Position numbers and translations under genes: made by a program
From: Saprospiraceae bacterium
GTDB lineage: Bacteria; Bacteroidota; Bacteroidia; Chitinophagales; Saprospiraceae
Length of the DNA stretch: 54,003 nt
NCBI GenBank assembly: GCA_020631235.1
Contig: JAHDHQ010000020.1
Span: 1-54,003 of the forward strand
Direction of reading: 5' to 3'
Part shown: piece by piece, positions 34,413 through 43,372 of the stretch
Layout of the letters: each line of letters opens with the position of its first letter
Numbering within the stretch: the stretch's first letter is position 1
Notes under the pieces: model-generated
The model's database searches: none
What the model was told of the DNA's origin: nothing
The model's input: only the letters and a program-made list of their open reading frames with translations

Positions 34413-34868
34413 ATGACATTTTGCATCGAGTTAAAAACCAAGGTAAAAGGCCACTATATTAAAAATATAGAAGCTTTTGATCGATCTCTATTTGAAGCAC
34501 TTAAACCGCCAATAGGCAAAATGGAAATTGTCCAATTTACCGGATCAAAAAAAGGTGACAAAGTGCACATCCAATTTATAAGTCCAGTAAGAGCTACCTG
34601 GATTAGCGATATCATAGAAGATCAAATAACGGATGATGAAGCTTGGTTTGTGGATGTAGGCTCTACGCTTCCATGGCCATTAAAAAGCTGGAGACATAAA
34701 CACCTGGTACAAAAATCGGGCGAACAAGCATCTATAATTATTGATCAGATGAGTTTTTCTGGCAAAAATTTATTTTGGTCCATACTCCTCTACCCTGCTA
34801 TCTTTCTGGGCTTTTATCCGAGAAAAAGAATATATCGTCGTTACTTTAATGAGTTAAATACCATATAA
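34413..34868 (+). CDS. SRPBCC (START-like) ligand-binding protein
   Basis: The protein is 151 residues. The pattern (beta strand KTKVKGHYIKNIEAFDRSLF, strands IVQFTGSKKGDKVHIQF, then TWISDIIEDQITDDEAWFVD, and a final helix with FWSILLYPAIFLGFYPRKR) fits the SRPBCC/polyketide-cyclase helix-grip fold. No catalytic residues are assigned. It is likely an operon partner of the SOUL gene (14 bp apart); a shared hydrophobic ligand is possible but unproven. Confidence 0.7.
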   Translation: MTFCIELKTKVKGHYIKNIEAFDRSLFEALKPPIGKMEIVQFTGSKKGDKVHIQFISPVRATWISDIIEDQITDDEAWFVDVGSTLPWPLKSWRHKHLVQKSGEQASIIIDQMSFSGKNLFWSILLYPAIFLGFYPRKRIYRRYFNELNTI

Positions 34869-34888
34869 ATCGACCATTCAGGGCAGGC

Positions 34889-36544
34889 TTACATTTTAAT
34901 GATCTTTTTAGATATGCTCATCTGCCTACTTAAGTCCTTGATATGGAGCATGTAGCTTCCTGAAGATAGATGATCTACCTTCATTCTATGGTCTTGGCGG
35001 ATCGTTTGTGCCATTAAAAGCTTTCCGTCCATACTTAAAAGATCTACTTGCAAGAGCTGATTGTCAGGATTTTCAATGTGTAACACGTCTACACAAGGGT
35101 TAGGATGAATACTAAGATCTACAGACCATAAACCATCCACAACATTGGACAAACTCTCCTCGAAAAAAATCTTAGAAATAAAAGCGTCTACTCCTCCTTG
35201 TGGCGCAATAATATGAGGACCAATAGCCATAACATCCCTGGCATCTCCCGCTATAAACACATTTCCTTGATGGTCACAAACCACACCTAAGCCATCATCA
35301 TAAGATTCACTGCCAAAGCTTTCTGCCCAATCAACCTTCCCTCCTGGTCCTATCCTAGCCGAGATAATATCGAAACTTCCCACTGCTCCGAAAGCATGAA
35401 AATCAAGTATCAAAGAATCTTGATAAGTCGAGGTAAAATAAATATTTCCCACAGGATCAATATCGAGATCAGGGTCAATATAGGCACCATTATCAATATA
35501 GCCCATGGGCAGCATCCATTGTATACCTTCAGACTCGTCTGCATAAGCTACATAATTTGCCCAATCATTGATAACCGGCAATTCAATGTTTTCTGTCACC
35601 AAAGCATCATCTCTATACACTCCTGTAAACACAATATTCCCTTCTTTGGTAGCTTCTAAATCTCCGATATCTAAATACCCAGCTCCATTTTCATTTTTTA
35701 AGCTAATCGAATGATGCCAGAGATAATTACCTTCCAAATCTAATTCCATCACGGCACCTGTGGATCCAAGCTCCGTAGTAAATATACCACCTCCAAACTG
35801 GCAGGATCCCGAATAAAGCAGACTCATAAACAAGCGATCTTCCTTAATATCCATGGTAGAAGTTCCATTAGAATCTCCAGACAAAGCATGCTTCGCCCAC
35901 AAACTGTTACCTTCTTTATCCATTTTTAACAAGTAGCTGGTAAAGCCTGTACTGTTTTCCGATATAGAAAGATCTCCAAAATCTAAACTGCCATTCAAAG
36001 TGCCGTTAACATAAACATTTTGCTCGCTATCAACCGCTAAATCTACCATCCAATTAGCTTGATTAGAAACAGCCGACTTCATCCACTCACATTCCCCATC
36101 TGGATTTAACTTGGCTATATATCCTTGGGTCGTTGTATTACCGGCATTCGAGGTCATCATACAATCTCCATATGATATAGTGTCTAAGAAAGTACCTGCA
36201 ATGTAAATATTATCTTCTTTATCCGTAATCAACTCATAGGTAGCACCTACCCAAACATTGGGTTCTGTTTTTGTGAGGGGTTGCATAGCCCAGACAGTCT
36301 CTCCCTCGGGATTTACCTTGACTAAAAAATAATTCCTATTCGTTAAATCTTCAAATTGAGTGCCTGCCTCATATAGGGGCACAGAGCTGAAGTGACCAGC
36401 CATAATAGTATTACCTGATGCATCGACAGCAAGAGCAGAACACTCTTCTGACCGACTTATATCGAAAGTCCATGACCATTGATGAGCTTGAGAAAAGGCT
36501 AGAATCTGGCTCAGACAGCAGATAAGTATTAACGGAAGTTTCAT
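34889..36544 (-). CDS. Secreted SBBP-type beta-propeller with T9SS C-terminal domain
   Basis: The protein is 551 residues with a signal peptide (MKLPLILICCLSQILAFSQA). Many blades of the form (D)-G-x-(V/I)-YV-GTF---(I/L)-FGD follow (for example DKEDNIYIAGTFLDTI, EQNVYVNGTLNGSLDFGD and HQGNVFIAGDARDV), matching SBBP (beta-propeller repeat) proteins. The C-terminus (SVDLSIHPNPCVDVLHIEN to the final KKIIKM) is a type IX secretion sorting domain, so it should be secreted or held on the cell surface. No enzymatic motif is seen. Convergent with the SRPBCC gene. Confidence 0.88.
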   Translation of the reverse strand: MKLPLILICCLSQILAFSQAHQWSWTFDISRSEECSALAVDASGNTIMAGHFSSVPLYEAGTQFEDLTNRNYFLVKVNPEGETVWAMQPLTKTEPNVWVGATYELITDKEDNIYIAGTFLDTISYGDCMMTSNAGNTTTQGYIAKLNPDGECEWMKSAVSNQANWMVDLAVDSEQNVYVNGTLNGSLDFGDLSISENSTGFTSYLLKMDKEGNSLWAKHALSGDSNGTSTMDIKEDRLFMSLLYSGSCQFGGGIFTTELGSTGAVMELDLEGNYLWHHSISLKNENGAGYLDIGDLEATKEGNIVFTGVYRDDALVTENIELPVINDWANYVAYADESEGIQWMLPMGYIDNGAYIDPDLDIDPVGNIYFTSTYQDSLILDFHAFGAVGSFDIISARIGPGGKVDWAESFGSESYDDGLGVVCDHQGNVFIAGDARDVMAIGPHIIAPQGGVDAFISKIFFEESLSNVVDGLWSVDLSIHPNPCVDVLHIENPDNQLLQVDLLSMDGKLLMAQTIRQDHRMKVDHLSSGSYMLHIKDLSRQMSISKKIIKM

Positions 36545-36714
36545 GTTGGTTTGATTCTAATTGATTAGCTAATGATACATATAGAATGACTTCTTTTTAT
36601 TAATCGCTGCAAAGAATGATTATTTTGTCCAATATTTTGTCTCCTAGCAGCGACCGAAAATCAGTCATTGGATGCTTTTCTAGCAAGGACTAACACAAAG
36701 CAAAAATTAAAATC

Positions 36715-37191
36715 ATGAAATATGTATGCTTGTTATCGCTTTTTCTAATCTCGTGCCAAGCAATGGAAAACACTGAAGAAAGAAAGATTAGTCCAGTAGA
36801 AAAACAAATAGCAAAAGATCTCATTCAGGGTGCTTTTGATGATTTATGGGCTGGAGTAGACTCCAGTAAAATTAGCGATTATCATACCGATGATTTTATC
36901 ATTCTCGAAAATGGACACATATGGGATAATGATCGCATCAAACGATATATGAGGGATCAGTTAAAGAAAAAAGATCGACCAGTGAGGATCAACAAGATGG
37001 ACTATCTATCTATAGAAAAATATGGAGAATCCATGCAGATTGCATATCATAATCATGGGGAGTTTAGAAGAGCAGATACCATTGCCTATAAGGTTCAATG
37101 GCTAGAAAGTGCCTTAGCTGTTAAAACTGATGAAGGTTGGAGACTGAAAATGATGCATTCTACTTGGGTAAATCCTAATCAAAAAGATTAG
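36715..37191 (+). CDS. NTF2/DUF4440-like lipoprotein
   Basis: The protein is 158 residues with lipobox LFLISC (Cys14). The mature domain (about 28-155) has the SnoaL/DUF4440 pattern: helices with AFDDLWAGVDSSKISDYHTD, then FIILENGHIWDNDRIKRYMR and a last strand GWRLKMMHSTWV. It would be a periplasmic small-molecule binding or enzyme fold; the ligand is unknown. The YdeI-CDGSH gene follows after 14 bp. Confidence 0.75.
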   Translation: MKYVCLLSLFLISCQAMENTEERKISPVEKQIAKDLIQGAFDDLWAGVDSSKISDYHTDDFIILENGHIWDNDRIKRYMRDQLKKKDRPVRINKMDYLSIEKYGESMQIAYHNHGEFRRADTIAYKVQWLESALAVKTDEGWRLKMMHSTWVNPNQKD

Positions 37192-37205
37192 TAGATATAA
37201 GAAAG

Positions 37206-37838
37206 ATGAATACTCAAGTAGATGCATACCTTGAAAAATTAGAAGACTGGAAAGAAGAGTTAAGTCTTCTCAGACAAATTGTTTTAAGCTGCTCTCTCAA
37301 AGAAAACATCAAGTGGAAAATCCCTTGTTATACGCATAAAGGTAAAAATGTACTTAGCTTGAGCGCATTAAAAAACCATTGTGTATTAGGGTTTTTTAAG
37401 GGTGCATATATAAATGACCCCGTTGGTTTTTTACAAAAACCAGGACCGAATACTCAAACAAGTCGTGTGCTTAGATTTGAGTCGACTGAAGAAATAAGAT
37501 TAAAGAAAGCAGTCATTATCGACTACATACTCCAAGCTAAAAACATTCAAGAAACGGTCCCGATAATTTCAAAAATCAAATCTTTACATTTTCCAGATGA
37601 ACTCACACAAAAACTAGCTAAAGAACCAGCTTTTAAGCAGGCTTTCGAATCACTTACACCTGGAAGACAAAGAGGCTATGTTCTTTATTTTTCAGCCGCT
37701 AAACAATCAAAAACTCGTGTAGCAAGAATAGAAAAATATCAATCTAAAATCCTTCAAGGAAAAGGATTCCATGATTGTACTTGTGGCCTATCTAAAAAGA
37801 TGCCTAACTGTGATGGTTCGCACAAACAACTAAGCTAA
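37206..37838 (+). CDS. YdeI/DUF1801 protein with C-terminal CDGSH iron-sulfur domain
   Basis: The protein is 210 residues. Residues about 1-110 are a DUF1801-type domain (KENIKWKIPCYTHKGKNVLS, CVLGFFKGAYI). Residues about 130-185 are the YdeI/OmpD-associated helical tail (PGRQRGYVLYFSAAKQSKTR, then VARIEKYQSKILQGKGF). It is directly followed by a complete CDGSH motif, Cys191-x-Cys193-x2-Ser-x3-Pro-x-Cys202-Asp-Gly-Ser-His206, which binds a redox-active [2Fe-2S] cluster. The protein is cytoplasmic. The fusion suggests a redox-sensing version of YdeI; the function is unknown. Confidence 0.88.
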   Translation: MNTQVDAYLEKLEDWKEELSLLRQIVLSCSLKENIKWKIPCYTHKGKNVLSLSALKNHCVLGFFKGAYINDPVGFLQKPGPNTQTSRVLRFESTEEIRLKKAVIIDYILQAKNIQETVPIISKIKSLHFPDELTQKLAKEPAFKQAFESLTPGRQRGYVLYFSAAKQSKTRVARIEKYQSKILQGKGFHDCTCGLSKKMPNCDGSHKQLS

Positions 37839-37855
37839 AACCCACTTGCACACGT

Positions 37856-39391
37856 TTAAAAATTATAAGCTGCACGAAGCGAGCTATACATTCTAGATGG
37901 TTTAAAACTATAGCTGTTTATTAAACTTACATCAGTGATCGAATAATCAGCCTGTAGTCCTATACCTAAAGCCCACCGATCACTCAAAGCGTAAAAAACA
38001 TTAATCGCACCTAAGGCGGATAATTGATGATTGAACTTATAGTGACCTGATTCGAAAGGATGTACAATAAGTATAGCCTCACCAGGGTTATTTTCCTCAA
38101 TGGTTCTCCCTGTTGATTGGGACCAAACACTATATTTTATACCAAGACCCACATCTAGCGACACTTTTGGTCTTACAGCCATGGTTCTTGACAATAAAAG
38201 AGGTATCGATAAACTTTGGTATTTATTATAATGCTCCACTCGATGCCAATTAATCGTTGGAAAATCTTCAATGGATAATCGTTGGCGCATTAACTCACCA
38301 GAAATCATATTTACTTCGACTTCATTGACTACGGTTAATTGCACGGTAGTATCTTCTTCGTAATAATGTGTAAATCGACTTTCGTTAGACATATATTGTA
38401 CGCCTGAGCTTAAGCTCCATGCATCATTTAAAGAATAACTGATGGATAAATCAGTGCCATAGCTCAAAATGCCTTTTTCATTTTTATTCTTAATAGTAGC
38501 CAATTCTCCACCGGTAAAATTAGGTAACCAGTCAGTGATGCCAGCTCCCAATGCAATTTGCCATTTAGATATCGACTTGGGATAATCATAGCTTAGTTCT
38601 TTTGCTTCAAAATCAAAAGATGGTACGCTTTCGTTTACTAGCTTAACTGATCCCATTCGCGCTAAGGGATTAATCGTTTCTATTTGCAAATTGTTACTAA
38701 ACTGGCTGTGTAGACTTAGGCTTTCTGTTATGCTTCTTTGTCCATCTACGGGCGTTTTTTCGGGTGTTATCGGGCTCCCTTCTTGTCTATTTACCGTAAG
38801 AGCATCCTTGACTACTTGATTAACAACGGAGCTCGTCTTAGTGTTAAGATCATTAGTTGTATTTATGCGTTGTACTGGGATTGCCAGAGATTTTGTTTGT
38901 GTACTTATTTCTACTTTTTGGATATTATCGGTGGTAACAAGGCTACTCTTTCCTTGAGGTTGAGCTTCAATGTTGTTTGCCTTTTTTGTTTGTGTAGAAG
39001 TAGTATTGTTAATTGTATTTTGTGAGTGGGCAAGAAAGGATTCCTTTAAGATTAGATCATTATCAATTTCTTCAGGATTAGTATTTGTATTAAACTCAAT
39101 CTGATGATCATTATACTGTACTAAATGACTCTGCACATCCTTCCTTGCAACTTCCCCACTAGTTGTATCCTCCATTAGGTATAAAGCTATACCTACGACC
39201 AAGAATCCAACAACGAATAAACAAGCTTTAATATATAAATGTTTAGGCCTTTGGTCATGGGCCGTATTTTCTAAATGGTCTAGTTTGGATAAAATGCCTT
39301 CTTGCATTTGATCCCATTGCATGCCTTGAGGAATCGGCTGCTGATTGGCTTCATTTCGAAGTGTATTATGGATGGTAGATTTTTTAACCAT
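37856..39391 (-). CDS. Inner-membrane-anchored protein with C-terminal PorT-like beta-barrel
   Basis: The protein is 511 residues. Residues 1-50 are soluble and polar, probably cytoplasmic. Residues about 51-70 form a single TM helix (ACLFVVGFLVVGIALYLM). Residues about 75-270 are a Thr/Asn/Gln-rich linker. Residues about 275-511 are antiparallel amphipathic strands of an outer-membrane barrel, ending in aromatic AAYNF. The gene overlaps the ECF sigma stop by 8 bp, the place where an anti-sigma factor is normally encoded. A role as anti-sigma/sensor spanning the envelope is inferred from position and topology, not from a recognised anti-sigma motif. Confidence 0.8.
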   Translation of the reverse strand: MVKKSTIHNTLRNEANQQPIPQGMQWDQMQEGILSKLDHLENTAHDQRPKHLYIKACLFVVGFLVVGIALYLMEDTTSGEVARKDVQSHLVQYNDHQIEFNTNTNPEEIDNDLILKESFLAHSQNTINNTTSTQTKKANNIEAQPQGKSSLVTTDNIQKVEISTQTKSLAIPVQRINTTNDLNTKTSSVVNQVVKDALTVNRQEGSPITPEKTPVDGQRSITESLSLHSQFSNNLQIETINPLARMGSVKLVNESVPSFDFEAKELSYDYPKSISKWQIALGAGITDWLPNFTGGELATIKNKNEKGILSYGTDLSISYSLNDAWSLSSGVQYMSNESRFTHYYEEDTTVQLTVVNEVEVNMISGELMRQRLSIEDFPTINWHRVEHYNKYQSLSIPLLLSRTMAVRPKVSLDVGLGIKYSVWSQSTGRTIEENNPGEAILIVHPFESGHYKFNHQLSALGAINVFYALSDRWALGIGLQADYSITDVSLINSYSFKPSRMYSSLRAAYNF

Positions 39392-39932
39392 AAGTGATAC
39401 TTTTTAGGTGAGCTGTATAGTGCTTTCGCATCCATTTTGTAGCTCTGGATAGTTGTGATCTTGAGGTTTCGGGTGTTATATCTAAAATGTCAGCTATTTC
39501 TTTGTGGGTATATCCTTCCACTAGGTATAATAAAAAAATGCTTCTATAACCTACGGGCATTTTTTCTAGTAATTTTTCTAGTAAGGCTTTGTTTAAACCT
39601 TCTAGTTGCAGCTCATCAGTTGTGGGAACGTTATGTTTTTCGTCCAGTGGAACTAATACGGCTAGTTTATTTTTTTGTTTTAATTGATTAATGCATTGGT
39701 TTATGGTTATCTGGCTGATCCAAGATTTAAATTTTCCTTTCTTTTCATCAAACCGTTGGATCGAGGCGAAAATATGCGCAAAGGCTTCTTGCATTGCATC
39801 TTTGCGATCATCTTCGTTGTATATGTAATTCCTTACAATGGTGTAAACATAGGGAGCGCATGCTTCATAGCATTGCTTAAAAGCATTATGCTCCTTACGT
39901 TTACAAGCCTGTATGATCAAAGTGTTCACCAT
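39384..39932 (-). CDS. ECF-type RNA polymerase sigma factor
   Basis: The protein is 182 residues. Sigma region 2 (about 14-80) has YTIVRNYIYNEDDRKDAMQE, then AFAHIFASIQRFDEKKGKFK and SWISQITINQCI. Region 4 (about 118-172) has MPVGYRSIFLLYLVEGYTHK and EIADILDITPETSRSQLSRA. These are the -10 and -35 recognition domains of extracytoplasmic-function sigma factors. It is 25 bp downstream of the repeat lipoprotein gene and overlaps the membrane-barrel gene, so the three form an operon. Confidence 0.95.
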   Translation of the reverse strand: MVNTLIIQACKRKEHNAFKQCYEACAPYVYTIVRNYIYNEDDRKDAMQEAFAHIFASIQRFDEKKGKFKSWISQITINQCINQLKQKNKLAVLVPLDEKHNVPTTDELQLEGLNKALLEKLLEKMPVGYRSIFLLYLVEGYTHKEIADILDITPETSRSQLSRATKWMRKHYTAHLKSITYG

Positions 39933-39957
39933 TAAATATGGAGGAATTTACTTTTTA

Positions 39958-41148
39958 TTATTCGCAATCTTCTACAGCCTGGTATAGTTCTTCGCTACTA
40001 CCTAAGGTTGTTGTATCTCCATTGGTATAAACAATCGTTACTGGATAAACAACTTCACAAACTAATGGTAGGTATTCTTCTACTCCTTCAGGACTTTCAA
40101 TCACCATTTCTTCTCCATCGATAGTACTTATCGTTATTGGGAAAGTGGCTATAAAGCAATCTAAATCATCACCTGCATAAAGCAGTGCAAATAGATCTTC
40201 GATTCCTTGGAAGCATCCTTCGCCCCAGTCATCCCAACATTCATCAAGAGCTGCCTCAAGTTCTTCCTCAGTGCTTACCGTTATTACTTCTCCGTCTTCA
40301 CCAATTAAGTCTAATGGGAAAGCGTATCCAGCAAAATCACCTGTAATCATGTAGTCACATAATTCCATATGATTCTCTACTGTTACGGTAGACCCATCTC
40401 CTGTAATGATGTCTAATGGAAACTCTACCAAGTAACAACCTACATACTCAAAACCATTTTCCCAATCCCAAATAGAATCAATCTCAGAATCCCAAGAACA
40501 AGCAAATAAAGTATCGAAAAGTTCTTCTATATCACCAACAACAACCACTTCTCCTTCTTCATCAACTAAACTGAATGGGAATACAAAGAATAATAATTCT
40601 TCAGCTAGGGCTCCACTAAATTCGTCTTCGTTTTCGACTACTATTTCGTTGCCTTCTTCGTCTACCAATGTCATAGGGTATACAAATTCATAACAAGAAT
40701 TCTCAAGATCGATAAGGTAAGCTGGGAATTGTCCGTCTTCCCATCCTCCTTGTGGAACGCATGATGCAAATAGTTCGCCTAGCTCATCAGCATCGGCAAC
40801 TGAACCAGTTTCTCCATCCTCATAACTAATATTTAGCGGGTAAACAAAATCTACAATTAGCAATGCTTCGTTTAAAAGTAGTTCATCAAAATCTTCATCT
40901 GAAGTTATTAAATAAGCTATTTCTTCTGTATCTATTAGTTCAAAAGGATAGTCAATAGTAAAGCAGTCTAAATCAAGACCATTTTCTCCTCCTGAAGATC
41001 TAGTTACTAATGGGTTAGTATCCACCATTTCAGGTGAAGGTACTAATGGGTCTATGGTTCCCATCTCAGTAGTTGGTTCTCTGTCACAAGAGCTAACAAA
41101 AAACAATACAGCTAATAAGGCCAGTATATTTAACTTTAAAATTTTCAT
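39958..41148 (-). CDS. Acidic lipoprotein with eight tandem YP-DG-EL repeats
   Basis: The protein is 396 residues with lipobox FFVSSC (Cys21), very rich in Asp and Glu. Eight copies of a 35-45-residue unit follow: (C/L)-(F/Y)-x2-(F/Y)-P-(L/I/M)-x-(L/I)-x3-DG-x2-(V/I)-x-V-x4-EL-x2-(L/A)-x3-C, for example FVYPLNISYEDGETGSVADA, then AFPLDLIGEDGEVITVSTEE. They come as four alternating pairs, with single cysteines near unit ends. The family is not one I can name. A surface or periplasmic lipoprotein, perhaps calcium-binding or adhesive, is inferred from composition. It is the first gene of the operon with the ECF sigma factor. Confidence 0.8.
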   Translation of the reverse strand: MKILKLNILALLAVLFFVSSCDREPTTEMGTIDPLVPSPEMVDTNPLVTRSSGGENGLDLDCFTIDYPFELIDTEEIAYLITSDEDFDELLLNEALLIVDFVYPLNISYEDGETGSVADADELGELFASCVPQGGWEDGQFPAYLIDLENSCYEFVYPMTLVDEEGNEIVVENEDEFSGALAEELLFFVFPFSLVDEEGEVVVVGDIEELFDTLFACSWDSEIDSIWDWENGFEYVGCYLVEFPLDIITGDGSTVTVENHMELCDYMITGDFAGYAFPLDLIGEDGEVITVSTEEELEAALDECWDDWGEGCFQGIEDLFALLYAGDDLDCFIATFPITISTIDGEEMVIESPEGVEEYLPLVCEVVYPVTIVYTNGDTTTLGSSEELYQAVEDCE

Positions 41149-41184
41149 TGTGTCTGTTTAAAAATTGAATAAATAATTTCTTGT

Positions 41185-41225
41185 GAACGTTCAAGCTAAT
41201 ATTAGTATACCATTTTAGAACGTTG
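41185..41225. promoter_or_regulatory. Repeated GAACGTT sites upstream of the repeat lipoprotein operon
   Basis: GAACGTTC (41185-41192, palindromic) and GAACGTTG (41218-41225) are 33 bp apart, about three helical turns. The palindrome CTAATATTAG (41195-41204) lies between them. They lie 37-77 bp upstream of the lipoprotein ATG and could be a regulator or ECF sigma site. The evidence is positional only. Confidence 0.35.
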
Positions 41226-41352
41226 CACCTAAGCAGAAAAATTATTCATTTTTAGGCTCAATTTTGGAGTGAAATTAAAAATGTCGTCCTCTAGTAGACA
41301 ACAAAAAGCAAGGAAGACCCTAGACTTATTTGTCTTTTGATACAAACAACTT

Positions 41353-42678
41353 ATGTACCTTTGGCAAATGTCTCAAAAGATAAAAAATCAAGCACAAATA
41401 CTTCAGAAATTAGGGATCGAAGCACTAAACCCAATGCAAGAACAGGCAAAATTAGCCATTCATTCTGTTGCAGAAGTATTATTATTATCACCTACTGGTA
41501 CTGGAAAAACCTTGGCTTTTTTGTTACCACTCATTGCTGAACTAGATCCTTCTTGTAAAGAAGTTCAAGCCTTAATTATAGCTCCATCCAGAGAATTAGC
41601 TATCCAAATAGAACAGGTGATCCGAGAAATCGGGTCTGGATTTAAAACCAATGTGTTTTATGGTGGTAGAAATATGTCAAAAGATAGGATGGAATTATCT
41701 ACAAGACCTGCCATATTAGTCGGAACACCAGGAAGAATAGCCGATCATTTTGATCGTGAAGCTTTCCCATTAGATGACATAAAATTTTTAGTCTTGGATG
41801 AGTTTGATAAATCTCTAGAAGTCGGATTCGATGAAGAGATGTCCTTTATTTGTGCGGCATTGAAAAACATAAAAAAAACAGTGTTAACATCAGCGACTAA
41901 TGATGCGGCCATTCCTGACTTTTTAAGTTTTGACAAGCCTTTAGTCTTAGACTTTTTAGGAGACAAAATCGAAAGCCTTCATCTTAAAAGAGTGATCTCT
42001 CCTGAGAAAGACAAACTGAAAAGTCTTATACAATTACTGTCCAACGTGGGTGACCAACCAGGCATTATATTTTGTAATTATAAAGATACCATTAAACGCA
42101 TTAGTAAACACTTGAGCGAAGCAGGCATCAAACATGGTAGCTTTTATGGTGGTATGGAACAAATAGATCGCGAACGAGCGCTGATTAAATTTAGAAACGG
42201 GACTCACCAATTATTAATAGCTACTGATTTAGCCGCAAGAGGAATAGATGTGCCAGAAATATCTTTCATCATCCATTATCAATTACCCCATCGTTTAGCT
42301 GAATTTACACATAGAAATGGACGTACAGCGAGAATGCACAATGAAGGAACAGCTTATGTTCTTCATTGGCAAGAAGATGTTTTAGCCGATTTTATAGACA
42401 TCCCTGAAGTCCTCGAACTAGAAGAAAAACCCATCCCTTCACCATCGCCATGGACGACCTTATTTATATCGGGAGGTAGAAAAGATAAAATATCCAAAGG
42501 TGATATCGCTGGATTATTTTTTAAGCAAGGAGATATTAGAAAAGAACAATTAGGCAAAATCGAGTTAAAGACCGATTGTGCTTTTGTAGCTGTCAAAACC
42601 AAAAAATTAGCCGCCCTTTTAGACAAAGTAAACAATAGCAAACTAAAGAAAAAAAAGGTGCGAATTACTGAGATTTAA
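41353..42678 (+). CDS. DEAD-box RNA helicase, DbpA-like
   Basis: The protein is 441 residues. Helicase motifs appear in order: Q-motif region (LGIEALNPMQEQA), I (SPTGTGKT), Ia (PSRELA), Ib (GTPGR), II (LDEFD, where most members have DEAD), III (TSAT), V (ATDLAARGID) and VI (HRNGRTAR). The last 75 residues (WTTLFISGGRKDKISKGDIA onward) form the DbpA-type RNA-binding domain, which in E. coli binds 23S rRNA helix 92, so a role in large-subunit assembly is likely. A second ATG at 41368 is an alternative start. Confidence 0.92.
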   Translation: MYLWQMSQKIKNQAQILQKLGIEALNPMQEQAKLAIHSVAEVLLLSPTGTGKTLAFLLPLIAELDPSCKEVQALIIAPSRELAIQIEQVIREIGSGFKTNVFYGGRNMSKDRMELSTRPAILVGTPGRIADHFDREAFPLDDIKFLVLDEFDKSLEVGFDEEMSFICAALKNIKKTVLTSATNDAAIPDFLSFDKPLVLDFLGDKIESLHLKRVISPEKDKLKSLIQLLSNVGDQPGIIFCNYKDTIKRISKHLSEAGIKHGSFYGGMEQIDRERALIKFRNGTHQLLIATDLAARGIDVPEISFIIHYQLPHRLAEFTHRNGRTARMHNEGTAYVLHWQEDVLADFIDIPEVLELEEKPIPSPSPWTTLFISGGRKDKISKGDIAGLFFKQGDIRKEQLGKIELKTDCAFVAVKTKKLAALLDKVNNSKLKKKKVRITEI

Positions 42679-42745
42679 TAGAATGTAAAATATTCAAGGA
42701 ATACAACAAAGCCAAAAAAACCTCGTTTAATCACCAAAAAAACGA

Positions 42746-43354
42746 ATGACATCCATTAAAACTTATCTCCTTCTTTTTTTCTTTGGAATATCCATTAGTC
42801 TTAGTGCACAAACTCAAAGCAAATTATTTATTGGTACTTCATTAGCTACATTGGACGATATTGGTAAACAATCAGAATTAACTTCAATCGGTGGAGCTTA
42901 TAAATTAAATGCAGGCTATAAAATCACTGAAAAACTTAAACTTGGACTCGAGCATATGGGATCCTATCATAATGTGGGCACCATCCAATTTACTGACCAA
43001 GATGGCAACCCAATCGGTAGTTCTGACCCCTGGTATCGTGCAAGTACTTATCTCATAAAAGCGTATTATAACTTGATTAATATCAAGGAAAATATACACA
43101 TTGTTGGAGGTCTAGGTTTTGGGCTCTCTCAGTTTGTTAGTCCTGAATTACCGCTTGTTATATTCGGTAATCCAGTGGTTAAAGAGTCATCTTATAACTA
43201 TGCTGCCAATGCTGAGATCGGATTTAATGCCTACGGGATCATGATAGTTGTTTTTACCAATATTGGGACCAAAAGCAACATTGATTCACTTAATATTCAT
43301 GGAGATAACTATAATTACCTTGGCGCATCTTTTGGTTATATTTGGAATTTTTAA
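42746..43354 (+). CDS. Secreted or outer-membrane beta-barrel-like protein
   Basis: The protein is 202 residues with a signal peptide (about 1-21, ending LSAQ). The mature part alternates polar and hydrophobic residues in strand-length blocks (YKLNAGYKITEKLKLGLEHM; IHIVGGLGFGLSQFV) and ends with aromatic YIWNF, typical of small outer-membrane barrels. No specific family is recognised. It is followed after 18 bp by the alpha/beta-hydrolase gene. Confidence 0.75.
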   Translation: MTSIKTYLLLFFFGISISLSAQTQSKLFIGTSLATLDDIGKQSELTSIGGAYKLNAGYKITEKLKLGLEHMGSYHNVGTIQFTDQDGNPIGSSDPWYRASTYLIKAYYNLINIKENIHIVGGLGFGLSQFVSPELPLVIFGNPVVKESSYNYAANAEIGFNAYGIMIVVFTNIGTKSNIDSLNIHGDNYNYLGASFGYIWNF

Positions 43355-43372
43355 AACTGAATAAGGGCTAAA

